A stretch of 64,000 nucleotides of DNA from Roseivirga sp. (GCA_021404565.1 JAAWWF010000029.1:62001-126000); one strand, 5' to 3'. Positions 17,891-27,408 are shown, counted from the stretch's first letter. Notes: generated from the letters alone by a model not told the origin. A program made the numbers and translations.

Positions 17891-17931
17891 ACACATTGGA
17901 TTGATTTATGGCTCTTGACCATCTACTCGAT
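17889..17931 (+). mobile_element. probable group II intron 3'-end relic
   Basis: Shares TTATGGCTC and CATCTACTCGATT spacing with the 3' end of the intron relic at 13675-13964 (CTTATGGCTCACGGCCGTCTACTCGATT-like pattern). Only domain VI-length sequence remains, so the call rests on this match and on the parallel position next to a truncated gene end. Confidence 0.5.
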
Positions 17932-18834
17932 TAAGACATAATACATTTAATGAATCGGTTGCAGGTGCAAATCCCATTTTGGAAGAACGTATTAAATCTT
18001 CACAACCTTCTTTTTCCTTTCCTAATGCTTGTTCGCTTAGTCCCTTGTAAAAATAACTTGCCGAATTTTTGTTATCTATATTTATTGACCAATTGAGGCT
18101 TGTCAATGCTCCCTGATAATCTTTATCAAAGTATTGACAAATTCCCTGCAATCTGATGGCCCTGGAGTCAAAAGTGCGACCTATGTATTCCGAAAGTGAT
18201 TCTGTTGCTTCTTTATACATGCCATGATCCATATAAACCATTGCTCGGTTATGATAAGCATCATAAAATGTGGGGTCGATGCTAATTGCTATTTCATAAT
18301 CATCTAAAGCCCCATCAAAGTCGTTCAGATTGGTTTTGATCATTGCACGATTGTAGTAGTAGCCAGCTTTATCGCCATCGATGTTTATTGCAGTATTGAA
18401 GTTATCAATAGCGTCATCATAAAAACCTAGTACACCGTTTATCGTGCCCTTGTGTAAATGAAGTTCAGCGTTCTTTGGTTCAAGTTCAATTGCCCTGTTT
18501 ATGTCTAACATAGAATTTTCGAATTCTTGAATCATGAACCAGGAAATACTTCTACTAAAATAAACCTCCGAAAAATCTTTATTCAATCTAATTGCCGCGT
18601 TATAATCCTCAATGCTAGATTTAAACAGGTTTAGCTCGTTTTTGGCTAAACCTCTGTTAAATAGTGCTAAGACATGCTCAGGGTTTATCTCCAGAGCCTT
18701 GTTGTATTGAACAATGGCTGATCATAATTACCGTCTATTGCGAATTCCAGCCCCAATTCAAATTCATGGTCGCTCTCTATTGCACATTGCCAGAACAAAA
18801 AGGTGAATATGAGAAACGGTAAACATTTGTTCAT
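17906..18834 (-). pseudogene. TPR lipoprotein, frameshifted and with an altered 3' end
   Basis: The ATG at 18834 starts a lipoprotein signal (MNKCLPFLIFTFLFWQC), followed by a TPR-like opening (GLEFAIDGNYDQ). At about 18719 the frame breaks: one missing base in GATCA-GCC turns the expected DQAIVQYNKALEINP into DQPLF... and an early stop. The second frame carries on with several TPR repeats (YNKALEINPEHVLALFNRGLA ... YYNRAMIKTNLNDFDGALDDY). The last seven residues (RVDGQEP) come from the intron-like sequence, so the native C-terminus is also lost or changed. A sequencing error could explain the frameshift but not the altered end. Confidence 0.75.
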
Positions 18835-18982
18835 TCTGTGACTGTTATTGCGAGATCGGAGATTACTGTTTTTGTCCATCTCACTGATTCATAAAGGTTA
18901 GTTTTTGGCAATATACTTAGCAATAAGAGAACGGGTGAATTATAGTTAAAAACTGTTATACCTGATTTTTGCTTATCTGTGA

Positions 18983-21382
18983 CTACTCATCTCTAAGCAT
19001 CTTTAGTGGATTGACCCTGGCCATTTTTAAGCTTTCGAAGCTTAATGAGATCATCGTGAGTATGGCCAGAATAATGCAGGGAATAATGATGGTCCAGAGG
19101 TTGAATGAAATACGGTAACTGAAATTGGAAAGCCAAAGGTTCAACAGGTAATAGGCCAGGGGAATACCGATCAAGACCGATACTGCGGCCTTTCTGATAA
19201 ACTCACCTGAGTAAAGGCTGACGATTTGAATGGGTTTGGCCCCAAGCACTTTTCTGACCCCAATTTCTTTTTTTCGTCTCAGGGAAATAAACAGGGAGAG
19301 GCCGAAAATACCGAGAAAAGTGACCATCACGGAAATCACCGTGAAGACCAGAAAGAGCTGTTGAAAAAGTCTTTCTTCTTCATACATGTTGTGAAATCGT
19401 TCATCGAGGAAGTAATAATCAAATGCCTGATCGGGATATACCTCATTCCAGATGTTTTCAATACTCTCTAAAGTACCGGAGAGTGAGGCCAAACCAGAAT
19501 GCTCTTTAAAGCTGAGATTAACCGAAATGAAACCTACGGTTGGGTTGAATTCAAATACCTGTGGTTTGATCGCTCTTCTCAAAGATTCATGATGATGATT
19601 CTGCACTACACCAATGATTTCCAGTTCCTTACCGGTTTTTAGGTTTACAATTTTTTGGTGCAGAGCTTCACTGGCACTAGCATATCCCAGTTTTTTGGTC
19701 GTCAGCTCATTGACAAGTACCCGTTTGCGATTGGTTTGGTTGCGACCTGGTGTGAAAGCCTCTCCGGCTACCAAATCGAGCCCGTAGCAATTGAAATATG
19801 CTTCATCGACTCGAAGCACAATCAGTCGGTTGTTTTGTTCTTGGCCTTTGATTTGAAAATCGGTGGGTGATCCGGGCCACCAAAGGGGCACAGTGGAGGA
19901 GGAAGAAACGGATTTTGAAAACGGCCGGTTTCTCAACTCATTTTTCAAGCTTGTCATGCGCTCCATTTTTCCTGTCCATTGATCCTTCGGAGCCTTAAGA
20001 ATCAAAATCTGGTTGATGTCAAAACCTGTTTCCTGATTTCTCATAAACTGCATTTGCTTGTAAATGGCGGTGATACCCACCAGCATCACAATGGAAACGG
20101 TGAATTGAAAAATCACCAGGGCTTTTCGAAAACTCCGGGATTGGGAATTTCCCGCCTTATTGCTTTTGAGCAGTGAGGTAATGGACAAACCATAAATGGA
20201 AAAGGAAGGGTAGACCGATGAAATTACGGCTCCTGCAAAGAGGAAAATCAGGAAGATATAATTGATGGGGGAGTCGAATTCGAGGATGGGTAGTAGCCGA
20301 CCGCCAGAGAGCTCAAAGAGTATGGGATAAACACTGAAAACTATGACGGTAGTGGCCAAGAGTGCAATAAAGTAAATGAGCAGGGCCTCACTGAGGAATT
20401 GTTTAAGAAGAGCCGCTTTGTTTGAACCCATCACTCTTCTGACCCCAAACTCCTTTCCCCTGGTAAGAGATTTGGCTCCGCTCAGATTGGTATAGTTGAT
20501 CCAGGTGATCAGTAGCAGTACCACACCCACCAGAATGAACAGTTTTTGACTGCTGGTCAGGCTTGATTCTTTGGTGAAAGGCACCAAATGGAAATCCACG
20601 GTACGATTTTCTGACCGGAAGGCTTCTAATTCGTTGACCGAGGATGTCATCTTTTCCTGAAGATTGACGCTTTGGGCAGGGGAGTCCAGTAACAGGTAGC
20701 TATTGATATTGGGATAAGCCCAGCCATGTTCAGTCTCATCAAATTTTCTGCCCGAAAGAGACTGCAGGTAACCGAATTGAAACTGTGAATTTGATGGATA
20801 ATCTTCAATAATGCCAGTGATGGTCCAGGTGCTTTTGGCACCCCAGGCCTTTTTGGTGGTAAGCGTTTTGCCCATGGGATTCTCTACACCAAAATACTTT
20901 TTTGCCATGGATGAGGTGAGGACAATGCTACCCGGTGCATCCAGTGCCCGAAGCGGGTCACCGGTGATAAAGCGGAAGGTGAAGATTCGCAGAAAATCGG
21001 GATCCACTTCCACCATGTTTCTTTCGTTGAATTTGATGGGGTCTCCATTTTGCCGGATGGCCGTCACGAGATTTTCAGCGGGGATAATGTAGCGACTCAT
21101 GGCTTGTACCTCCGGAAAGCGATCTTTGGACAAAGGTGTTATGCTACTGTAGGTTCTGTCGCTGTAATCTTCGGCACCCTGATCGTTGGTCAGGGTTTGA
21201 TGCACAGCAAATATGTCCTCTCTTCTTTCCTGAAAATCGTCCACGCTCAGGTAGAACCCTATGTGTTTTGAAAGGAGAAACACAGCTGAGATGCCGATTA
21301 TCAATCCCACTAAGTTGATGAGGGAGAAGGTTTTATCTATGAATAGCCTTCGGAACGATATTTTCAGGAAGTGCTTAAGCAT
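18983..21382 (-). CDS. ABC transporter permease (FtsX/MacB type)
   Basis: A 799-residue inner-membrane permease. A first transmembrane helix (about 20-40) is followed by a large periplasmic MacB core domain, three FtsX-type helices (about 280-400), a second helix plus core domain (about 425-670), and a final FtsX triplet ending ARVNPLKMLRDE. The cytoplasmic coupling motifs (KEFGVRRVMGSNKAALLKQF and KEIGVRKVLGAKP) are present in both halves. Such permeases in Bacteroidota pair with a MacB-like ATPase, which is not adjacent here. Likely exports a lipid or peptide or transmits mechanical force; substrate unknown. Confidence 0.9.
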   Translation of the reverse strand: MLKHFLKISFRRLFIDKTFSLINLVGLIIGISAVFLLSKHIGFYLSVDDFQERREDIFAVHQTLTNDQGAEDYSDRTYSSITPLSKDRFPEVQAMSRYIIPAENLVTAIRQNGDPIKFNERNMVEVDPDFLRIFTFRFITGDPLRALDAPGSIVLTSSMAKKYFGVENPMGKTLTTKKAWGAKSTWTITGIIEDYPSNSQFQFGYLQSLSGRKFDETEHGWAYPNINSYLLLDSPAQSVNLQEKMTSSVNELEAFRSENRTVDFHLVPFTKESSLTSSQKLFILVGVVLLLITWINYTNLSGAKSLTRGKEFGVRRVMGSNKAALLKQFLSEALLIYFIALLATTVIVFSVYPILFELSGGRLLPILEFDSPINYIFLIFLFAGAVISSVYPSFSIYGLSITSLLKSNKAGNSQSRSFRKALVIFQFTVSIVMLVGITAIYKQMQFMRNQETGFDINQILILKAPKDQWTGKMERMTSLKNELRNRPFSKSVSSSSTVPLWWPGSPTDFQIKGQEQNNRLIVLRVDEAYFNCYGLDLVAGEAFTPGRNQTNRKRVLVNELTTKKLGYASASEALHQKIVNLKTGKELEIIGVVQNHHHESLRRAIKPQVFEFNPTVGFISVNLSFKEHSGLASLSGTLESIENIWNEVYPDQAFDYYFLDERFHNMYEEERLFQQLFLVFTVISVMVTFLGIFGLSLFISLRRKKEIGVRKVLGAKPIQIVSLYSGEFIRKAAVSVLIGIPLAYYLLNLWLSNFSYRISFNLWTIIIPCIILAILTMISLSFESLKMARVNPLKMLRDE

Positions 21383-21611
21383 TTTGATAAGGAAACTGGG
21401 TTTACTAGTGTTCTATCGACAATTAAGGTAAGGTATAAATCTTTCCAACACTGTTAGGAGGGCTTTATCATAAACTTATTGCTTATGACGCACTTTGGAC
21501 CTGACCATTGATCATATTGATGACTACTGAAAAGAACTTGCTGGTGAGGGGGAGTGAACTATAACCGGAAACTCCAATCCAGGCGTTTCTGTGCACTTAT
21601 GGTAGGTTATT

Positions 21612-22493
21612 TTACCCTTTAAGAGAAGTAAGTATGTTTCTCCAGATGTCTTCATCATCTGTCAGAAAATGCCCCTTTCCCTCGGCATAATTTTCATCAC
21701 AGTCGGGTATTTTCCGGGCGAGCTCCTGAGCGGAACTAATGGGAACCAGGGTGTCGGCAGACCCATGCCAGAGCGTTACGGGTACCTTGATCTTTGTACA
21801 GTCAAATCCCCATTCCCGGGTGTACAGTCTCATTTCGTATACAGTTCCAGCTACACCATTTTTGAAAGCTTCTTTCATCTGGATCATTACAGCTTCAGCA
21901 TTTTCACGTACAGCTATTATTTCCCGATCCGATTCACAAAGGTGTTTGGTGTTTTTACTGATGGACTCAATGTACTTATCGGGGTTATGCTCAATGGTGT
22001 TTTTTTGTTGATTCAGCACATATTTGATGACCCTGGGAAATCTTTTGGCGAGTGTAAACGCCATTCTGTTGGCAAAAGCCATTTCCTTCGGAGGTTTGCC
22101 ATTTTCGAATTGATTAGTGGTGGAAATCAACCCCGCTTTATAAATCAAATCCGGATATTTATAGGCACATGCAGCACTATACGCACCGCCTCCGGAAACC
22201 CCCATTACCGAAAACTTATTAAGGTTTAGGAATTGAGAAAGCTCACATATATCATCAGCAAACTGGAGGAATGTTCTGGCTGCGTTTTGGTCGCTTATTC
22301 CAAAACCGGGTCTGTCTACCGTTATCAATTGAATTCCCAAGGCCTTGGATATTTCCTCGTCTTCTTTAAACCAGATGCGTGAGCCGGGTGTGCCGTGAAA
22401 TGCGAAGACTGGAAAGCCGGTGGGGTCGCCATATTCCATAAAACCCAATTTTCTGCCATCCGAAAGAATGTGCGTATGATTCGCCTCTGTCAT
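21612..22493 (-). CDS. alpha/beta hydrolase
   Basis: Cytosolic 293-aa alpha/beta hydrolase. Visible: oxyanion FHGTPGSR, conserved LITVDRPGFGISD, nucleophile elbow GVSGGGAYS, Asp region HGSADTLVP and catalytic His GKGHFL near the C-terminus. HGTPGSR-type proteins are often annotated as proline iminopeptidase-like or general hydrolases. Substrate unknown. A decayed relative of this gene lies at about 25905-26020, so the family was once duplicated in this region. Confidence 0.82.
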   Translation of the reverse strand: MTEANHTHILSDGRKLGFMEYGDPTGFPVFAFHGTPGSRIWFKEDEEISKALGIQLITVDRPGFGISDQNAARTFLQFADDICELSQFLNLNKFSVMGVSGGGAYSAACAYKYPDLIYKAGLISTTNQFENGKPPKEMAFANRMAFTLAKRFPRVIKYVLNQQKNTIEHNPDKYIESISKNTKHLCESDREIIAVRENAEAVMIQMKEAFKNGVAGTVYEMRLYTREWGFDCTKIKVPVTLWHGSADTLVPISSAQELARKIPDCDENYAEGKGHFLTDDEDIWRNILTSLKG

Positions 22494-22674
22494 AGTGCTT
22501 TAACGTCCTGCTTAAATTCGTAGGCCGAACATTTGTTTGTCCATATTAAAAATATCGGATTGTAGAGCCCTATACAAGCAGTTCACCAGCCCTGATGACC
22601 GCTTACTGTGTGATTCTTCCCTCTGGCTTTGTTGGCCACTCAGCGGGGTGAAATCAAGCCTTGGAAGGAGGGAA

Positions 22675-22864
22675 AATGTTGGTGGGGACACCAACAAGCA
22701 CAAAGAGAAGTTGGTTGAAATCCAGCTTGTGAGTGAGGGAAGGAGTTTCATGTTGGTAAGGACATTGACATACACAAAGGGGTGCGAAGAATAAATATGT
22801 TGGTGGGGACACCAACCTGGGCCGGGAGCGCCAACATGCGCAGGAGTGGGGCAACATGGGCCAG
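22675..22864. repeat. palindromic repeat P, locus A
   Basis: Two hairpin cores with arms ATGTTGGTG and CACCAACA around GGGA (22675-22699 and 22796-22816), a degenerate third (22747-22776), then half-units CCAACATGCGCAGGAG and CAACATGGGCCAG. The 420-bp gap between the hydrolase start and the serine hydrolase stop has no other gene I can support. Confidence 0.75.
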
Positions 22865-22913
22865 AAACTACAAGAATGAAGCGAAACATATGCGACATCT
22901 CAGATATTACCTT

Positions 22914-24461
22914 TTATCTATCGAGACGAATCAGGTTTAAATCCTGATAATCGAAACTGAAGTCAATAGTTGGGGATATTCCTTTCATTTTTATCCTTTC
23001 GATCTTTCCCGAATCATTGCGTTCAAAAAGTACAATGGCATCACAGGTTATATTGGTATAGCTCATTTTCACCGCAAAGGTGTCCTTTTTGTATAGAAAC
23101 ATTTCTCCGTTGAGATGAGGCGATCTTTCCGATTGAAACCATAGTCTGTTCCCTCGATTTTCAATCGTAACTTTTCCAAACCAACTATCTTCATATGTAC
23201 CTAAATAGGCGTTCGCTTTTAACTCCTCTACACTGGAAACAGTAGCGGTATTCCATATTTCGTCAGTTTTTGTGTCAACAAATGCCTCAATTGCGGAGAT
23301 TTGTCTTTGAGCACTTGTTAAGTAATCCCTTCCTTCTTTTCCAATCCATTTGCCTAGTATGGTCCAACTGATGGAATGGTAGCTATTCCCTCCCGGAGAT
23401 GCGTTAGTTAATACAACAATGGCTGATTTGAGTTCAGGGACCATCATCACCAGCGACAGCATGCCTGGCAGTCCACCAGAATGTGAAATTACAGAGTAGC
23501 CATTTATATCTGAAGTATACCAACCAAGCCCGTAGTGGCGGGCCCCGGAAACGTACCCAACAAAAGTATAGGGTGTCCACATTTCCTCCTGACGTTGATG
23601 GGTGAAAATCTTATGTTGGAGACTGGCTCCGTATCTGCCTTGATTTAGCTGAGCGAGCAGCCATTTACTCATATCATGTATGCTTGAATATATACCTCCT
23701 GATGCGGCCAGAGATCCCTCACCTTTGGCATACCTCTCAATTTCCCAAATTTCTCCCTTTTTGGTTGAGTGCGCTGTGGCAATATTTTTTCTGGATCTTA
23801 ACCTATTGTAACTGGTGGCCGTTCTATCCATCCCCAGGGGATTCAGAATCTGATTTTCAATAAACTCATTGTAAGGTTGACCGCTTACCCTATGAATCAC
23901 CTCGCCTGCAACGAGGTATAATAAATTGTCGTAGGCGTATTTTGTCCGGAACTCCGATGATGGTTTGAAATATTGAAAACTGTTGAGTACATCGTCAATC
24001 ATGAAATCAGAACCAGGCGGGTAAAACATCAAATCTCCCACGCCCAACCCTAAGCCGCTGCGATGGGTTAACAGGTCGGTAATGTCAAAACTCTCCCTTA
24101 TAGAGTCACTGTACATGGTGAATTCGGGTATATGCTTAATTACCTTGTCATTCCAGTTAAGCTTACCCTGATCGACTAAAATGGCCAAACCGGCTGTGGT
24201 AAAAGCTTTGGTGTTAGAGGCAATTTGAAATAGTGTATGTTCATTTACCTTTTCATCAGAGGTCACCGCTAGTTTGCCATAGCCCTTTGAATGAATGATT
24301 TTTCCATGCTCAATCACAGCGACCGCAATTCCTGCCTGTGGCATTAGCTCCATGGATTTATTAACCAGAGAATCTATAAGCAAAGAGGTAGAGCCTTGTG
24401 CAAAGACAGCCGAAGTATGAAGACAGAAAAATAGGCAGAGGATGTACTTTGTTATTTGCAC
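22914..24461 (-). CDS. exported serine hydrolase (class C beta-lactamase family)
   Basis: A 515-residue secreted protein: signal peptide ending AVFAQG, then a beta-lactamase/D-Ala-D-Ala-peptidase domain with SxxK at S82-K85 (ASNTKAF), YxN at Y177-N179 (YAYDN) and HSGGLPG standing for the KTG-type motif. The last ~110 residues form a DUF3471-like C-terminal domain (AYLGTYEDSWFGKVTIE). Such proteins are usually esterases or peptidases acting on D-amino acid or ester substrates, not antibiotic-resistance enzymes. Flanked on both sides by palindromic repeat P. Confidence 0.88.
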   Translation of the reverse strand: MQITKYILCLFFCLHTSAVFAQGSTSLLIDSLVNKSMELMPQAGIAVAVIEHGKIIHSKGYGKLAVTSDEKVNEHTLFQIASNTKAFTTAGLAILVDQGKLNWNDKVIKHIPEFTMYSDSIRESFDITDLLTHRSGLGLGVGDLMFYPPGSDFMIDDVLNSFQYFKPSSEFRTKYAYDNLLYLVAGEVIHRVSGQPYNEFIENQILNPLGMDRTATSYNRLRSRKNIATAHSTKKGEIWEIERYAKGEGSLAASGGIYSSIHDMSKWLLAQLNQGRYGASLQHKIFTHQRQEEMWTPYTFVGYVSGARHYGLGWYTSDINGYSVISHSGGLPGMLSLVMMVPELKSAIVVLTNASPGGNSYHSISWTILGKWIGKEGRDYLTSAQRQISAIEAFVDTKTDEIWNTATVSSVEELKANAYLGTYEDSWFGKVTIENRGNRLWFQSERSPHLNGEMFLYKKDTFAVKMSYTNITCDAIVLFERNDSGKIERIKMKGISPTIDFSFDYQDLNLIRLDR

Positions 24462-24610
24462 GGAGGTTAATTGAAGCTTAGCTGATAGGCGGGGATTTCC
24501 TTTGACGCTGAATACTACTAAAATAGCCTAACTACACAACGTTCCCAAGAACGTTTTTACGGTACTGTTCTCAAGCAGGCCTATATTGGCTGCCTTGATT
24601 TTTTCATTTC

Positions 24611-24732
24611 AATCAGGGCCCAAATAAAGGTAGAAAAATGCATGTACGATTATGGGCAAAATGACAATTTCTTCCAATAATTAACGGCTGGTTTTGGATC
24701 AGAAATGAATCACAACGAACAAGAAGTATCAG
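24611..24732 (-). pseudogene. remnant of an AraC gene start plus divergent promoter
   Basis: About 120 bp align with 28609-28735, the start of the AraC-type regulator and the AraC/VOC intergenic promoter. Shared strings include TTCCAATAAT, CGGCTAGTTTTG (here CGGCTGGTTTTG) and ATGAATCACAAC. The minus strand still reads MEEIVILP... where the intact gene reads MEQIDILR. The 393-bp gap holds this remnant, repeat locus B, and no intact gene. Confidence 0.7.
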
Positions 24733-24734
24733 CG

Positions 24735-24833
24735 CATGTTGGTGGGGCAGAAATAACATGTTGGTGAGGACACCAACATGCGCAGGGGAACACCAACATA
24801 AGCCAGGGCACCAACCCGGGTAACGGAACACCA
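24735..24833. repeat. palindromic repeat P, locus B
   Basis: A perfect core at 24757-24780 with arms CATGTTGGTG and CACCAACATG, preceded by a left half-unit (GCATGTTGGTGGGG). It is followed by tandem right half-units of about 20 bp (AACACCAACATAAGCCAGG, GCACCAACCCGGG). Confidence 0.8.
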
Positions 24834-24854
24834 GGGAATTTGACTGCTGGTATT

Positions 24855-25844
24855 TTAAGTGTCCAGGACAGGGTAGGGGCCTTCATCGAAGACTTCCGTA
24901 TGGTATCCTTTGACACCAACCTCTAAGGATAGCTTACTTTGGAAATCTTTGTTTTTGTTCAGGCAATCCAGTACATGCCCAAAGTCATATTTTGGATTCC
25001 AACCCAATTCCTTTCTTGCTTTTTCGTTCACGTACACCCGGTCAATACCGGGAAGCATTTTCCAACCTTTTGCCTCAAATAGTTGTTCAAAATCCGGGTA
25101 GAGCTTTTGAACAACTGAACCGGCATTGGTGTTGAGCTCCGCCAGATCTGTTTTTTGAAAGGGAGTAGTTGCGCTGATAATGTATTTGCCAAACCCGATT
25201 TGTTCTACTTTTTTAATGGCGAGTAAATGAGCTGATACAGCATCTTCAAGGTCGACTCTGCGATACAAATACTCAATTGCTTTGATATTCAGCTCTTCAT
25301 AAGTTTCTCTGATTTGTCTCTTATCATCTTCTTCAGGAAAAAAGCGAGAAGTTTTTAATATCAAACAAGGAAGTTTATGATTCCGATAAAAAAGTTGGCA
25401 AAGATCTTCTGCTGCATTCTTGGTAACTCCATAGATATTTTTTGGAATGGGTTTTACATCCTCTGTTATCCATATTGCCGGTTCTGTTGACTCAGGGGTT
25501 AGCATATCACCAAACGTACTGGTAGTACTGGTGTAGATAAAGCCTTTGACATGGTTATTCCGGGCTTCTTCTAACAGGTTCAGTGTTCCCGTTATATTGA
25601 TGCCTACAAAGTCCTGATTCGTGTGAGTGGCTATATGAGGCTTATGCAGTGTGGCTGAATGAATGATAAAGTCGACATCTTTTACAATTTGACTAACGTA
25701 TTTTCTGTCGGTTATCGAGCCGGGATGCGTGGTAAACGCTGATGGAGCTATATCAATTCCTATATAGTCCACATCAATTCTTTTCAATTCCCTTGCGATG
25801 GCTTCTCCTAAATGCCCACTGGTTCCTGTGACTAATACTCTCAT
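24855..25844 (-). CDS. NAD(P)-dependent epimerase/dehydratase family protein
   Basis: Extended short-chain dehydrogenase/reductase of 329 aa. The Rossmann motif is GTSGHLG at residues 7-13, with an acidic NAD-selecting residue after beta-2 (IGIDI). The YxxxK pair is Y138-K142 (YGVTK) and the preceding Ser/Thr (YTSTTST) completes the active site. These enzymes act on nucleotide-sugars or related carbonyl compounds. No sugar-pathway neighbour narrows the substrate. Confidence 0.85.
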   Translation of the reverse strand: MRVLVTGTSGHLGEAIARELKRIDVDYIGIDIAPSAFTTHPGSITDRKYVSQIVKDVDFIIHSATLHKPHIATHTNQDFVGINITGTLNLLEEARNNHVKGFIYTSTTSTFGDMLTPESTEPAIWITEDVKPIPKNIYGVTKNAAEDLCQLFYRNHKLPCLILKTSRFFPEEDDKRQIRETYEELNIKAIEYLYRRVDLEDAVSAHLLAIKKVEQIGFGKYIISATTPFQKTDLAELNTNAGSVVQKLYPDFEQLFEAKGWKMLPGIDRVYVNEKARKELGWNPKYDFGHVLDCLNKNKDFQSKLSLEVGVKGYHTEVFDEGPYPVLDT

Positions 25845-25904
25845 TTTATTTCTATGTCCTCTATTAGCTGCTAACGGATGGAGGGGAGTGCCGTTTCAAT
25901 GAAA

Positions 25905-26020
25905 TTAGGAGATACATCGGTAACTTGAAGGAATGATCCGGCTGTTTTTTTGTCACTAATGTCAAAAGCTGTTCTGTCCACGGTTATTAAATGCACTTCA
26001 ATGGCCAGCGATATTTTCCC
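25905..26020 (-). pseudogene. remnant of an alpha/beta hydrolase gene
   Basis: The minus strand reads KISLAIEVHLITVDRTAFDI, then SDKKTAGSFLQVTD. This aligns with EISKALGIQLITVDRPGFGI, then SDQNAARTFLQFAD, of the hydrolase at 21612-22493. The catalytic parts are absent. The 406-bp gap 25845-26250 otherwise holds repeat locus C and a hairpin. Confidence 0.75.
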
Positions 26021-26078
26021 TTTTGTCCGGTTGATTTTTAGAAGGTGAAATCAGGCTTGTAGGGGAGGGCTTCAAGGG

Positions 26079-26178
26079 AAGAACATGTTGGTGGGGACAC
26101 CAACATGCGCTGGGGGGGAACACCAATATGCACAAGAGAACACTAACATGTGCAAACAATACCAATATGTTCAAAGCA
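26079..26178. repeat. palindromic repeat P, locus C
   Basis: A perfect core (arms CATGTTGGTG and CACCAACATG around GGGA), followed by three degenerate half-units with ~20-23 bp period: ACACCAATATGCACAAGAG, ACACTAACATGTGCAAAC and TACCAATATGTTCAAAG. Confidence 0.8.
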
Positions 26179-26182
26179 GAAA

Positions 26183-26206
26183 CGGTTTGTGAATTAACCC
26201 AAACCG
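26183..26206. terminator. hairpin downstream of DUF4345 gene
   Basis: Arms CGGTTTG and CAAACCG with a 10-nt loop lie about 45 bp beyond the minus-strand DUF4345 stop. The T-rich run is on the + side, so direction is uncertain. Confidence 0.4.
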
Positions 26207-26250
26207 CTTTTGCTTTTAAATGTGATCAGTTCCTGATCTGAGTTAAGCTT

Positions 26251-26637
26251 CTATATCAAACTGGTAATGAGACAAAAAGTACTTGCAGATCCAAAGACTA
26301 GTTCGAACACTAATCCTTGAATGAGTAGTTTATTAGGCTTTCCATCTTTTACCATGCCAAGTATTCTGCCTATAGCGAAACCAAGGAAAAGCAAGGAGGC
26401 CACCATAAGAGATGAGGTAGTCAGTTCAGGAATGATAGTTCCCAGTAGAATAATGATTCCTCCCAATAGCATCACCCCGCTGATGCCTCTCATTTCATTT
26501 AACAAATCGACATCCTTTTCCAGTTTGATTCCGGAGTTTTTCAGATAGGTTTTGATAGGGTTACTTAATCTCATAGCGCCTACAACAAGTAGCAAGAGAC
26601 CGGATAAGGACAGTGTTATAATTTTCAGAGTTTCCAT
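26251..26637 (-). CDS. DUF4345 family membrane protein
   Basis: A 128-aa protein with four hydrophobic segments and the family pattern NEMRGISGVMLLGG in the middle and GFAIGRILGMVKDGKPN before the last helix. Function of the family is unknown. It lies 61 bp downstream of the YafY-type regulator on the same strand and may be regulated by it. Confidence 0.75.
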   Translation of the reverse strand: METLKIITLSLSGLLLLVVGAMRLSNPIKTYLKNSGIKLEKDVDLLNEMRGISGVMLLGGIIILLGTIIPELTTSSLMVASLLFLGFAIGRILGMVKDGKPNKLLIQGLVFELVFGSASTFCLITSLI

Positions 26638-26697
26638 TTTTAACTGCTTTTAGATTATGATGTTGCAAGTATAAAATGGAGTTGTGACAGAGGTGTG

Positions 26698-27408
26698 TCA
26701 AGGGTGTTCCCGGGGTTTTACATAATCTTCAAAATACTTTTGCAAGGTCATATTGTGTGGAGTAAAGGTCTCGTCTCGTGGAGTAAGTGTTTCGATGAAA
26801 TCTATTCTGAAGGCTCTGAAATCTTTTCTCAATCTACAGAAGGCAATGAGCAGAAAGTTTCCATTGATGCTGTATATGGCAAAAGGTTCGATACTGCGAG
26901 TGGTGTGCTTTTTTTGCGATGAATGGTATTCAATGTCGAGTACCCGAAAATGGATAATGGCCGATTGAATCTGCATGAGATTGTTACTCGTTTTCTCGTC
27001 ATTGTTATTGCCTCCAAAGTAAACTCTGTCGGCCAGTAAGTCTGCGTTTCCCTTTTGAGAATACCTTAGAATTGCCTTGATCTTCTCTATGGCACTGGAA
27101 ACATTATCACTCAGTGACAGATCTTTGTTTTTAACCGCAAGCTGCTCAACGGTAATGAGTGCATTGGCTTCATCTTCAGTAAACACAACGGGAGGCAGGT
27201 GATAACCTTCCATTATGGAATAACCCTTGCCTTCTTCTGTTAAAATGGGGATGCCGGATTTTTCTAGGGTACGAATATCCCTGTAGATGGTCCTTAAGCT
27301 TACATTGTGCTTTTCAGCAAGATATTTGGCAGTAACAATTCTCTTGGATTGCAATTGGGTGATAATGGCCGTTAGCCTCGAAAGCCTTGGCTTTTCTTTT
27401 TCTTCCAT
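26698..27408 (-). CDS. YafY-type transcriptional regulator (HTH_11 + WYL)
   Basis: Winged-helix domain (SRLTAIITQLQSKRIVTAKYL ... VSLRTIYRDIRTLEKSG) followed by the WYL domain (DIEYHSSQKKHTTRSIEPFAIY, LRKDFRAFRIDFI). Paralogue of the regulator at 10209-10898. A longer frame reaches 27585, but its extra N-terminus is translated from palindromic repeat P and is not homologous to the family, so I start at the ATG at 27408 (MEEKEK); 27423 is also possible. Likely controls the DUF4345 gene or nearby enzymes. Confidence 0.85.
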   Translation of the reverse strand: MEEKEKPRLSRLTAIITQLQSKRIVTAKYLAEKHNVSLRTIYRDIRTLEKSGIPILTEEGKGYSIMEGYHLPPVVFTEDEANALITVEQLAVKNKDLSLSDNVSSAIEKIKAILRYSQKGNADLLADRVYFGGNNNDEKTSNNLMQIQSAIIHFRVLDIEYHSSQKKHTTRSIEPFAIYSINGNFLLIAFCRLRKDFRAFRIDFIETLTPRDETFTPHNMTLQKYFEDYVKPREHP

